DNA from: Candidatus Schekmanbacteria bacterium
GTDB lineage: Bacteria; CSSED10-310; JACPHN01
Length of the DNA: 8,973 nt
Direction: 5' to 3'
NCBI GenBank assembly: GCA_016188575.1
Contig: JACPHN010000202.1
Coordinates: 1-8,973 of the forward strand
In this document: positions 1 to 6,817 of the stretch, piece after piece
How the letters are laid out: every line of letters starts with the position of its first letter
How positions within the stretch are numbered: position 1 is the first letter of the stretch
Notes under the pieces: model-generated
What the model was told of the DNA's origin: nothing
Seen by the model: only the letters and a program-made list of their open reading frames with translations
Databases searched by the model: none
Made by a program: the position numbers and the translations under genes

Positions 1-210
1 CACCGCGGCGCCACCGTCTCCGAGCGGCGCGCTGCGGGCCGCGTAGACGCCATCGGCCGCGTCACCCGCGACCACCTGCCACGCCTCCGCGGGGCTCATT
101 TCCCACGGCAGCGCGGCGAAGGTGCCGGATTCGAAGGAGTCGCCCGCGGCGCGCACCGGGCTCGGGACGGCGATCAGCACGAACAGGCAGGTGGTCGCCG
201 CCAGATTCAC
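1..210 (-). CDS. Exported protein, N-terminal part only, candidate phase-variable gene
   Basis: A minus-strand frame is open from 210 to the left edge (70 codons, no stop), so the gene is truncated by the window. From the GTG at 208-210 it reads VNLAATTCLFVLIAVPSPVRA, then AGDSFESGTFAALPWEMSPA and on. This is a hydrophobic core followed by a likely signal peptidase I site (VRA, residues 19-21). The mature start, with DSFESG and a Trp-rich stretch near residues 36-45, resembles the beginning of secreted beta-sandwich or lectin-like surface proteins; that family reading is inference. The frame continues upstream through the CT tract only to a TAG at 256-258, and GTG 210 has no Shine-Dalgarno and no positive residue in its n-region. 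A far better start, ATG 251-253 with GGAGG at 259-263, lies one base out of frame across the (CT)11 tract. The gene may therefore be in an OFF state or translated poorly from GTG. The function is unknown. Confidence 0.65.
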   Translation of the reverse strand, partial: MNLAATTCLFVLIAVPSPVRAAGDSFESGTFAALPWEMSPAEAWQVVAGDAADGVYAARSAPLGDGGAAV

Positions 211-212
211 GC

Positions 213-234
213 AGAGAGAGAGAGAGAGAGAGAG
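213..234 (-). repeat. (CT)11 dinucleotide microsatellite at the 5' end of the exported-protein gene
   Basis: The plus strand carries eleven perfect AG units (CT on the coding strand). They are continued by AAGGGA, giving an uninterrupted 28-base purine run at 213-240. The tract lies between a strong ribosome site with ATG (251-263) and the signal-peptide frame beginning at 210. From the A of the ATG to the G of the GTG codon is 43 bases; 12 or 9 units would make this 45 or 39 and join the two frames. At 10 units the ATG frame meets a TGA directly after the tract. At 11, the present number, the ATG frame gives a 63-residue product ending at 62. Dinucleotide tracts of this length are prone to slipped-strand mispairing. 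Confidence 0.95.
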
Positions 235-250
235 AAGGGACGCGCCACGA

Positions 251-263
251 CATGCCTACCTCC
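251..263 (-). promoter_or_regulatory. Ribosome binding site and ATG ahead of the CT repeat
   Basis: On the minus strand GGAGG (259-263) lies 5 bases before an ATG (251-253). The ATG opens MSWRVPSLSLSLSL, where the Ser-Leu run is coded by the CT tract. With one extra CT unit this start would give a signal peptide with Arg at residue 4 and a long hydrophobic stretch, which is more typical than the uncharged n-region obtained from the GTG at 210. The site is the best initiation signal between the end of the upstream gene and the exported-protein frame. Confidence 0.6.
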
Positions 264-360
264 GGCGAGATCGAGGGCCACACTACCCCGAACGCTAGGC
301 CCAATCGATGGTGCGACGCAAGGGGAGCGGGCGGCCTGAATCCACCGGCTCGCGGCAGAT

Positions 361-383
361 GCGTTGAGCGGGCAGCTCAACGC
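361..383 (-). terminator. Perfect 9-bp stem-loop at the end of the PseG-like gene; possible transcript end
   Basis: The arms GCGTTGAGC (361-369) and GCTCAACGC (375-383) are exact inverted repeats with a 5-base loop. The right arm includes the stop codon (377-379) of the PseG-like gene. No T-run follows on either strand, so this is not a standard intrinsic terminator. It could assist Rho-dependent ending, protect the 3' end of the long transcript, or separate it from the exported-protein gene that starts about 110 bases further on. The role is inferred. Confidence 0.4.
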
Positions 384-1456
384 TCCGGTGGAACCGAGCC
401 GATCTTTGCGCTGCGCTTGCGCTGCTCCACGGCGCCAGCAAGGCGTCGGGCAACCGCCGCCGCGCCGCCGCCAAGACCCAGTTGCAGCGCGACCGCTCGC
501 ATGCCTGCGCGCCGCGCTCCATCCGCAAGCAGGGTCTCCACCGCACCGGCCAAAGCTGCCGGTGACACCCGCTCCGCGAGACCGAGGCAGAGGCTTCCGC
601 CCGCTGCACACAAATCCTCTGAAGCTTGCAGATGAGCGGCAGAGAGACACAGGTGCAGCGCCGGCACGCCGAGCGCGGCGAGCTCGAGAGCCGTGACGCC
701 ATAGGACACCAGTCCGAGCGCGCACTGACCCATGATCGGAGCGGGATCGTCAGCGGCAACATGCACTTCGTAAGGATGGCGACCGCGCTGTAGCCCCGCT
801 TCGATGGCGGCACGCTCCGCAAACGCCGGCCCCAGCAGGACGCTCAGCGTCACCGGACACGCGACGAGCTCCATGGCGGCGCCCGCGCGAGCGGTGAGGC
901 CGGCCGGATCCGAGCCCCCCATCGCGATCAGCAGGCGAGGAGGCTCGTCCCGCGGTGCGGGCGCCGGCAAGCGAAAGGCCCTCCGCAGCACGACCCACTC
1001 CCAGCCGGCAACTACCGTCCCCGAGAAGCCGCTCCAGTCGAGCGCAGCGGCGGCGCGTTCCGAGTGAAAAAACGCCAGCTCCGCGCCGAGCCGGGCCCGG
1101 ATCGGCGTGTCGATGGTGGCAAGCACCGCGCGGCGCCGGCGCCACAGCGCCACCAGGCGCTCCGGGACATCGCGCACCGCGTCGACAATGACGGCATCGG
1201 GCGAAACCCGCTCGGTTATCGCCTCGAGCCAGGTTTCCTCGGACTCGCCCGGCCGCATCGGCTCGGTCGCGAACCCCGCACGTTCGACGAGCGCCCGACC
1301 GGCCTCTCCCTCGCGCACCGCGAATGCGCATCGCCACTGGTAGGCGTCGACCAGCTCTCTGGCCAGCGCGACGCAGCGCACGACGTGCCCAAGACCCATC
1401 GCCCAGTCGCCGTCACAGCGAACCAGCACCGACGCCGTGCCTTCTGCGTTCGCCAT
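377..1456 (-). CDS. PseG/SpsG-like nucleotide-sugar hydrolase or glycosyltransferase-fold protein
   Basis: This 359-residue protein resembles PseG (UDP-2,4-diacetamido-2,4,6-trideoxy-beta-L-altropyranose hydrolase), a GT-B-fold enzyme of pseudaminic acid synthesis, and the spore-coat SpsG group. Residues 12-32 contain the family signature R-x-D-x5-GLGHVVRC-x-ALA, with His24 matching the catalytic His (H17) of Campylobacter PseG. The second domain starts near 174 with LLIAMGGSDP (175-184), and the nucleotide-binding stretch SYGVTALELAALGVP is at 251-265. A short basic tail (EQRKRSAK) ends the protein. The ATG at 1454-1456 is chosen because GGAGG lies at 1467-1471 with 10 bases of spacing and the homology begins directly after it; the open frame runs on upstream to 2137 but without homology. 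It follows the phosphoesterase after 49 bases. No other Pse-pathway gene is in view, so the substrate is open. The family assignment is firm, the exact reaction is not. Confidence 0.8.
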   Translation of the reverse strand: MANAEGTASVLVRCDGDWAMGLGHVVRCVALARELVDAYQWRCAFAVREGEAGRALVERAGFATEPMRPGESEETWLEAITERVSPDAVIVDAVRDVPERLVALWRRRRAVLATIDTPIRARLGAELAFFHSERAAAALDWSGFSGTVVAGWEWVVLRRAFRLPAPAPRDEPPRLLIAMGGSDPAGLTARAGAAMELVACPVTLSVLLGPAFAERAAIEAGLQRGRHPYEVHVAADDPAPIMGQCALGLVSYGVTALELAALGVPALHLCLSAAHLQASEDLCAAGGSLCLGLAERVSPAALAGAVETLLADGARRAGMRAVALQLGLGGGAAAVARRLAGAVEQRKRSAKIGSVPPER

Positions 1457-1505
1457 TTCGACGGTCCCTCCGAATCCGGCGCAACCCACGCGATTCCCGC
1501 TCGCC

Positions 1506-2432
1506 CTACCACATCGCCGCTGCGTCACCGAACCATCGACTGACCTGCACGCCGCCCGCCGGATCCCACGCCACCCACCGCTTCCGCGAGTAGTTGCAGC
1601 CGACATTGATCCAGCATCGGCCCGCCTCATCCAGAACCTCGCGGTCATGGTGCGTGTGGCCGCAAGCCACCAGCCGAACCTTGTCGCTCTCCATGGCGAT
1701 CTCTCCGATGCGCACCGTCCCCGCCACCCCATGAAACCAGACGTTGGCCACGAGCGGCTTGTCCAGGCCGAGCGGATGATCGCGAACCACATCGATATGC
1801 CCGCCCGTATGGGTGATGATGGCGATTGCGGTGATCGCAGGGTCGTCCTGCAGGCCACGCACATCTTGCTCCAGCTTCGCGGTGCACGATCGCGAAAAGT
1901 CCGCCAGATCGAATGCCCCATCGCGGTCCCAGAAAAACGTGTAATCGCTCCATACGAACGTGCGAAAACGGCCCACGCGGAACGCCTGCAGCACCTCCGA
2001 GCGGTCCGCGTCACTGGCGAGCGCGCCAACGTCGGCCATCGTGAAGTCGTAGCCACCGTACGACCCCGCGATCCCGAGCGCGCCACCATGAGGCAGCGCC
2101 ACGCGTAGCGGCGCCACGTCCAGCATCTGAAATCCATGCTCGGCCGCGATCCGCGGCAGGACTGCTCGGTAGTGATGCCAGGTACCCTGCCCTGAGCCCG
2201 GGTGTGTCCACAAGTCGTGATTGCCCGGGACGAGTGCTTTCACCCCCGGAAATCGCGCGAACTCCCCGAGACACTCCCGCAGCCCGATTCCATCGATCTC
2301 GCCGATGTCGCCCGCCAGCACCAGCACGTCGTCGCGCTCGGCATTGCTCAGAAAGTGCCCGGCAAGCTCGCGGGTGACCCCCTTGCTACCTGGGTTACCA
2401 TGGTGGACGTCAGCGGTGATCCACACTCTCAC
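1506..2432 (-). CDS. Calcineurin-like metallophosphoesterase
   Basis: A 308-residue cytoplasmic protein (no signal peptide) with the complete dinuclear-metal motif set of the calcineurin-like phosphoesterase superfamily: D8-x-H10, G41-D42, G70-N-H-D73, H208 in THTGGH, and G258-H259-T-H261 (GHTH). It would hydrolyse a phosphomono- or diester; the substrate cannot be read from sequence. GTG 2430-2432 is chosen as the start because the first beta strand (VWITADVHH) begins at once and AGGA lies 9 bases upstream (2442-2445). A longer frame reaches 2528 but adds only low-complexity residues. The start overlaps the end of the M16 gene by 23 bases, which suggests translational coupling. The family is certain, the biological role unknown. 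Confidence 0.88.
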   Translation of the reverse strand: MRVWITADVHHGNPGSKGVTRELAGHFLSNAERDDVLVLAGDIGEIDGIGLRECLGEFARFPGVKALVPGNHDLWTHPGSGQGTWHHYRAVLPRIAAEHGFQMLDVAPLRVALPHGGALGIAGSYGGYDFTMADVGALASDADRSEVLQAFRVGRFRTFVWSDYTFFWDRDGAFDLADFSRSCTAKLEQDVRGLQDDPAITAIAIITHTGGHIDVVRDHPLGLDKPLVANVWFHGVAGTVRIGEIAMESDKVRLVACGHTHHDREVLDEAGRCWINVGCNYSRKRWVAWDPAGGVQVSRWFGDAAAMW

Positions 2433-5400
2433 CAGGTATCGTCCTCTCGGCAGAGGCGGCGGTTTGCACCGACTGAGCGCGATGATAGGAGAAGAGGTCA
2501 TCCGCCCCCATCTGCTCAAAGGCGCCAAGCACTCGCAGCCCCGTCAGGTCGATGCGGTCGGCATCGCCCACAACCGCTACGGTCAGGGGCTTTTCCGCAA
2601 AACGGGCAGCAAAGCCCGCGACCTCCTGAAGCGATAGTACTTCCGTCTTCGCCATGATTTCCGGACGCGGATCGTCACGGTAGCCCCTGCGCACCCAACC
2701 GTCCACCACTGTCGGCACGGCGCGAAAACCAATGCGATTGCTGAGCATGGCCTGCAGAGATGCTTCCTTCGCCTCCGTGAATCTCTGCGGGAGCACCGGA
2801 AGGTGCCGAATCAGATCCAGCAGGAGCCGCGTGGACTCGACGGTCTTGTCCGCCTGGGTGCCGAGATAACCGTGCAACCCGTTCTGATCATCAGCTTCAC
2901 TTCCCGCACTGTACCTGCAGGAGGCGGCATAAGCCAGCGCCCGCGCCTCTCGGATCTCCTGGAAAATTATGCCACCCATGCTGCCGTCCACATACTCGTT
3001 GTACATGCCATAGATCGGCACGTTTTCGAGATCGAGGATTTCATCTCCCGCGGTAACGGCAACCAGCGACTGAACGCTTTCGTGGTCGACGAACAATACC
3101 GTGTCGGCTCCTCGGTCCACGTAGCGCTCGGGCGGTAGCTTCGGCGGTGGCGTCAGGGTTTCGCGCTGCGCCGCCACGAGCGCGCTGATGTCGCCGGCCG
3201 ATCCGCTACCGACGTAGTACGTCGTTCGCGCGTACTGCCGCAGGTTGCCGAGAGCACGGGAGACGTCCGCGAGCGACAGCGCGGTCACTTCGACATTCGT
3301 GGGCGCGCGGAGAAACGGGCTCTCTTTGCCCAGCATCGCAAAGAGACCGAGGCCGTTTGCGAGCACCTTGGGATTGTCGAGATCTCGCTCGCGTCGCGCG
3401 ATGGTGTTCTCGGCCCACTTCCGGAGATCGTCCGGAGCGAGCTCCGGCGTGTACAGGCGTGCCACGAAGAGCTCCCAGGCCGCGCTGAGATGGCGTTCAG
3501 GACCGTCGAGGCCGGCCACAAGACTGCGCGGTGTGCACGAGTAGCGCAGCGACACGCCCATGGCGTACAGGCTGCGTTTGAGTGCGCCAGCGTCCATTCC
3601 CGCAGCGCCGGCCTTATCCAGGAGGTCGACCGCAAGGCACAGCTTCCCGTCGTGATCGCTGCCGACATCGAACCGCAGCGCCAGATCGAAAATGTCGTTG
3701 TACGGGTTGGCGGCCACGTACAGTGGGCCGGCCAAAGTCTGCTGCACCTGGTAGTCTGCGCCAGCCGAAAGGAACTTCGGAGCGATGGCGGTGGTCTTCA
3801 TTGCCGCGATCTCGTTGAACAGCACCGAGCGCTTCGCGGCGTCGAGATCCAGGTGCGTAAAGGCCGGGGCCGTTACCTTCGGGATTTCGGGCGTGCCGTT
3901 GCGGCGATAGCCGGCGGCGAAGCTCGGCCCGAAGTAGCGATTCGCCACGCGCACAATGTCGTCGCGCCTGAGTCGGCGCATGCGCTCCAGCCTGCCTCGG
4001 TGGTCATCCCAGCTCACGCCGCGGACGAACGCCGTGAACATTTCTTGAACGCGACTGCTGCTTGACTCGGCCGTGCGCTTTTGGCTCACCTCGAAATTGG
4101 TGACGATGGCGTCGATGTCCTCCTGGGAAAACTCGCCGCCCCGAAGTTTCGCGACTTCCGCGAGCAACAGGCTCTCCACGTCCTCGAGAGCCTGGTCGGC
4201 GCGCGGAATCGCCTGCAGAATCTCGGCGCCCGTCTCGACACCCGTGAAGGCATACGACCCTGCGTGGCGCACCTTCTGTGTCTGCGTCAGGTCGAGGTTG
4301 AGCAGCCCCGTCGTGGAGTTGTCGAGGATCATGTCCAACAGTGTCAAGGCGTCAGCGTCCGGATGGTTGTCGCCGACAGTCTGCCAGGCGAGCATGACCT
4401 GCTCCTCACCCGAGTGAGCAAGTTCGACCCGGTGCACGCCGGTCAGGGCAGTCGGCTGCCGAGACTCCCGTTTTGGCGCCACCTTGGGCAGCCAGCGGCC
4501 GAGCTGAGCGTTGAGGACGGTCAGGGCTGTGGCCGGCTGAAAGTCGCCAGCGAGGATGACGGCCATGTTCTCGGGGACGTACCACCTGGAGTAGAACTCC
4601 ATCATCTTGCTGAGTGAGGGATTCTTGAGGTGCTCGACAGTGCCGATCGTGGGAACGGCGTAGGGGTGGCCGCGGAAAAGTGGTTCGAAGACGGCGGCGC
4701 GGAGTGCTCGGCCAGGATTGTCGAGCGCCCGGTTCTTCTCCTCGTAGACGGTTTCGATTTCGGTCTGGAAGAGACGAAACACGGGGTTTTCAAAGCGGTC
4801 GCGCTCGGTAATGGCCCAGCGTTGGAGCTGATTGGACGGGATGTCAGCCATGTAGACTGTATAGTCCACGGACGTCGCAGCGTTGACCGCTTGAGCGCCG
4901 ATAATATCGTACACCTTCTGCAGGTCGTTGGGGATGGCATAGCGACTGGCCGCGACGTTTTCCCGATCGATTTCCGCGTAGATTTGCTGGCGGCGCTGCT
5001 GATCCTGCGTTGCGAAGAGATCGTCGTAGAGCTTCTGAATGCGGTCGAGGTGGGTGACCTCGGTCGCGAAATCCGTGGTGCCCAGACGCCTGGATCCCTT
5101 GAACAGCATGTGCTCCAGGTAGTGGGCCATGCCGGTAGCTTCAGGCGGGTCCTCGGCGCTGCCAGCCTTGACCGCGATGTAGGCGACGATTCGCGGTTCC
5201 TCGTGGTGCTCGCTGAGGTATACCGCCAGGCCGTTATCCAACCTGTGCACCTCGACGCCCAGGGGATCGGCCGGAAGGGCGGGAGTCGCCGCGGCCACGA
5301 CTTGGGTGTCCGGCACTGCGGGCTGCGGGGATCGGCGGGGCGGCGCGCATGACGGCAACGCGATCAGAAGAATCAGGATGGCGAGAGACGCAGCGAAGAG

Positions 5401-5556
5401 GCGTGGCGCGAAGGCGGCGTGAATCCACCATCTGCTTGACGTCGACGCGACAGCGCCCCCCTCCGTTCCTCCCCCCGTGGGCGTGGGGAAGTGACGTGGG
5501 GGGTCTTCGCCATGCGCTTTCCGCCCGGCTTGCCCGCTCAAGCAAGCGGAGCTCAC
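2410..5556 (-). CDS. M16 (pitrilysin/insulinase) zinc metallopeptidase, predicted lipoprotein
   Basis: A 1048-residue double-length M16 protease. A hydrophobic segment at 53-69 ends in LPSC (Cys70), a lipobox, so the enzyme is probably lipid-anchored in the periplasm or outer membrane. The inverted zinc motif HYLEH lies at 145-149, and the third ligand is probably Glu273 in TEIETVYEEKN (E266-x6-E273, as in pitrilysin). The gap between them is enlarged by an insert near 165-235, which I recall from a known bacterial subgroup. The second half (about 605-1020) lacks HxxEH and is the usual inactive lobe, with IREARALAY (868-876) carrying the Arg/Tyr pair typical of M16 C-terminal domains. It likely degrades peptides in the envelope. 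The GTG at 5554-5556 overlaps the rsfS stop (GTGA) and has GGAGG at 5564-5568, 7 bases upstream. The 45 residues before the hydrophobic segment are unusual (Gly/Pro/Thr-rich), and the only other in-frame start is a TTG at codon 6. Confidence 0.92.
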   Translation of the reverse strand: MSSACLSGQAGRKAHGEDPPRHFPTPTGGGTEGGAVASTSSRWWIHAAFAPRLFAASLAILILLIALPSCAPPRRSPQPAVPDTQVVAAATPALPADPLGVEVHRLDNGLAVYLSEHHEEPRIVAYIAVKAGSAEDPPEATGMAHYLEHMLFKGSRRLGTTDFATEVTHLDRIQKLYDDLFATQDQQRRQQIYAEIDRENVAASRYAIPNDLQKVYDIIGAQAVNAATSVDYTVYMADIPSNQLQRWAITERDRFENPVFRLFQTEIETVYEEKNRALDNPGRALRAAVFEPLFRGHPYAVPTIGTVEHLKNPSLSKMMEFYSRWYVPENMAVILAGDFQPATALTVLNAQLGRWLPKVAPKRESRQPTALTGVHRVELAHSGEEQVMLAWQTVGDNHPDADALTLLDMILDNSTTGLLNLDLTQTQKVRHAGSYAFTGVETGAEILQAIPRADQALEDVESLLLAEVAKLRGGEFSQEDIDAIVTNFEVSQKRTAESSSSRVQEMFTAFVRGVSWDDHRGRLERMRRLRRDDIVRVANRYFGPSFAAGYRRNGTPEIPKVTAPAFTHLDLDAAKRSVLFNEIAAMKTTAIAPKFLSAGADYQVQQTLAGPLYVAANPYNDIFDLALRFDVGSDHDGKLCLAVDLLDKAGAAGMDAGALKRSLYAMGVSLRYSCTPRSLVAGLDGPERHLSAAWELFVARLYTPELAPDDLRKWAENTIARRERDLDNPKVLANGLGLFAMLGKESPFLRAPTNVEVTALSLADVSRALGNLRQYARTTYYVGSGSAGDISALVAAQRETLTPPPKLPPERYVDRGADTVLFVDHESVQSLVAVTAGDEILDLENVPIYGMYNEYVDGSMGGIIFQEIREARALAYAASCRYSAGSEADDQNGLHGYLGTQADKTVESTRLLLDLIRHLPVLPQRFTEAKEASLQAMLSNRIGFRAVPTVVDGWVRRGYRDDPRPEIMAKTEVLSLQEVAGFAARFAEKPLTVAVVGDADRIDLTGLRVLGAFEQMGADDLFSYHRAQSVQTAASAERTIPGESVDHR
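5471..5503 (-). other. C6/G6 inverted repeat inside the N-terminal extension of the M16 gene
   Basis: CCCCCC (5471-5476) and GGGGGG (5498-5503) could pair around a 21-base loop. The purine-rich GGGGGGAGGAACGGAGG follows on the coding strand. The segment codes for Pro/Thr/Gly-rich residues (about 18-34) ahead of the lipoprotein signal. Its composition looks more like intergenic sequence than like the rest of the gene. The functional meaning is uncertain. Confidence 0.3.
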
Positions 5557-6086
5557 TCCTCCTCCTCCTCGTACTCGTACTCGACAGGGGGAAAGTCACC
5601 CTGGCCCATTCCTTCGGGTTCGTCATAACCATCGGCCATGGCGTCATCGCCGGCGGGCTCCGCGGGAGGCAAGGCGACCGGCACCTCCGGGCACTTTGAC
5701 CAAAGGCGCTCGAGGCGGTAGTGCTCGCGCGCTTCCCGGGAAAAGACGTGGAAAACGACGTCGTAGCAGTCGAGAACGATCCACTGTCCGGCATCGTACC
5801 CGTGGACGAACGCCGGGCGGTGCTCGGTGGGCTTCAGCTCGTCGCGCACTGCGTCGCCGATCGCTCGGATGTGGCGGTCCGACCGCCCGGAAACGATGAC
5901 GAAATAGTCGGCGATCGTGGACTCGGCGCCGATGTACAGGACGACGAGGTCTGAGCCTTTCTTGCTCAAGATGGCCGCAATGACTTCCTCAAGCCATTCC
6001 GGAGTGGGTGGGGCGACGACGGCAGGCTGCGGGTGCTCCTGCTGTAGGGCATCGCCAGGTGTTTCGACAGTGGCGGGAACGCTCAT
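5553..6086 (-). CDS. rsfS: Ribosomal silencing factor RsfS
   Basis: RsfS (YbeB/Iojap family) binds ribosomal protein L14 on the 50S subunit and blocks joining with 30S, lowering translation under starvation. The core spans about 30-135 of 177 residues and shows the family landmarks TIADYFVIVSGRSDRHIRAI (57-76), WIVLDCYDVVFHVF (102-115) and YRLERLW (123-129). It is clearly longer than the roughly 105-residue E. coli protein. The extra length is a Pro/Gln-rich N-terminus of about 30 residues and an acidic C-terminus ending in EYEYEEEEE. ATG 6084-6086 overlaps the nadD stop as ATGA, and AAGGAG lies at 6098-6103 inside nadD. The stop overlaps the GTG of the M16 gene. Tight coupling to nadD is common in bacteria; the M16 gene as the next partner is not. 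Confidence 0.95.
   Translation of the reverse strand: MSVPATVETPGDALQQEHPQPAVVAPPTPEWLEEVIAAILSKKGSDLVVLYIGAESTIADYFVIVSGRSDRHIRAIGDAVRDELKPTEHRPAFVHGYDAGQWIVLDCYDVVFHVFSREAREHYRLERLWSKCPEVPVALPPAEPAGDDAMADGYDEPEGMGQGDFPPVEYEYEEEEE
5556..5570 (-). promoter_or_regulatory. (GAG)5 tract: acidic tail of RsfS and ribosome site for the M16 gene
   Basis: Five consecutive GAG codons end rsfS and run straight into TGA. In the overlapping frame they supply several phased GGAGG Shine-Dalgarno cores before the GTG start of the M16 gene; the one at 5564-5568 is 7 bases away. A single short repeat thus codes for protein and sets initiation of the next gene. Confidence 0.6.
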
Positions 6087-6817
6087 TTGTAAAGCTTCTC
6101 CTTTTCGATGAGATGCCGTACCGGTTCAGGCACCAGGTAGCGAACGCTCCGCCCCTCACGGATTGCGGCACGTATGCCGCTCGAGGACACGTCGAGGGCA
6201 GGGGCTTCCAGAAAGCGCACGCGCGCCCCCTGGGAAGGCGACGCGGAGAGCGCGGGCACCGCTTGGCTGCGTGAATCTAAAGCGCCGTCGACAGCAATGC
6301 CGAGCGCGCTGCGAGTTTCGGACGACAGGTGGGAAAGGCACGCCGGTGCATTGCTCCCGGGCCGGGAAAGCACGATGAAGGTGACAAGCGCCAGGAGCTC
6401 CTGGTGCCGGTGCCAGGTCTCGATTTCTGCAAAAGCATCCATGCCCAGAATGAGCTGCATTTGAGTCGGCTCGTCCTGGCGCGCCTGTAATGCCGAGACC
6501 GTGTCTACGGAGTAGGAAGGACCCGGACGCCGTAGCTCGTCGTCGATCACGCGAAAACGCGGGTGATCGAGCGTCGCGAGCTGCACCATGAGATATCGTT
6601 GTTCCGGGGAGGGCATCTTCATGTGCTCGGCGGCACGCCGCTTGTGCGGCGGCAGCGCCGACGGGATGAACCAGATCTCCTCAAGGTGCTCGCGTTCCTG
6701 CGCGAAAGCGGCGCTGGCAAGATGGCCGATGTGGATGGGATCGAAGGTGCCGCCGAAGAGCCCGATTCGGCGCGGACACGGCGAAGGGGGATCGGGCGAG
6801 TAGTCAGGGTTCGTCAT
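6083..6817 (-). CDS. nadD: Nicotinate-nucleotide adenylyltransferase
   Basis: NadD transfers AMP from ATP to nicotinate mononucleotide, giving deamido-NAD in NAD biosynthesis. The 244-residue protein shows the nucleotidyltransferase motif GGTFDPIHIGH (22-32), the substrate-loop motif GPSYSVDT (99-106), GMDAF (125-129) and DVSSSGIR (209-216), the counterpart of the ISSTxIR motif. A stretch near 153-200 is somewhat longer than in E. coli NadD. ATG 6815-6817 is chosen because it precedes the first beta strand by 16 residues. Its ribosome site is weak, and an in-frame ATG at 6920-6922 would add 35 residues with no family resemblance. The end overlaps rsfS by ATGA, and the start is 111 bases after obgE. 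Confidence 0.93.
   Translation of the reverse strand: MTNPDYSPDPPSPCPRRIGLFGGTFDPIHIGHLASAAFAQEREHLEEIWFIPSALPPHKRRAAEHMKMPSPEQRYLMVQLATLDHPRFRVIDDELRRPGPSYSVDTVSALQARQDEPTQMQLILGMDAFAEIETWHRHQELLALVTFIVLSRPGSNAPACLSHLSSETRSALGIAVDGALDSRSQAVPALSASPSQGARVRFLEAPALDVSSSGIRAAIREGRSVRYLVPEPVRHLIEKEKLYK

Noticed and set aside
301-360. A promoter for the exported-protein gene (TTGCGT, 18 bases, TAGCGT)
   Set aside because: Only three of six positions match in each box, so it is too weak to list as a feature.
1437-2108. 223-codon plus-strand open frame
   Set aside because: It is antisense to the metallophosphoesterase and has no start signal or domain.
1457-2137. Upstream part of a 586-codon minus-strand frame that ends in the PseG-like gene
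   Set aside because: It lies out of frame inside the metallophosphoesterase gene, which carries all its metal motifs. Family resemblance to PseG begins only at the ATG at 1456, which has its own ribosome site.
4630-5352. 240-codon plus-strand open frame
   Set aside because: It is antisense to the M16 peptidase, has no recognisable domain, and is a by-product of high GC content.
5234-5794. 186-codon minus-strand frame across the rsfS/M16 junction
   Set aside because: It is a shadow frame of two well-supported genes, and its sequence is Arg/Ser/Pro-rich without a motif.
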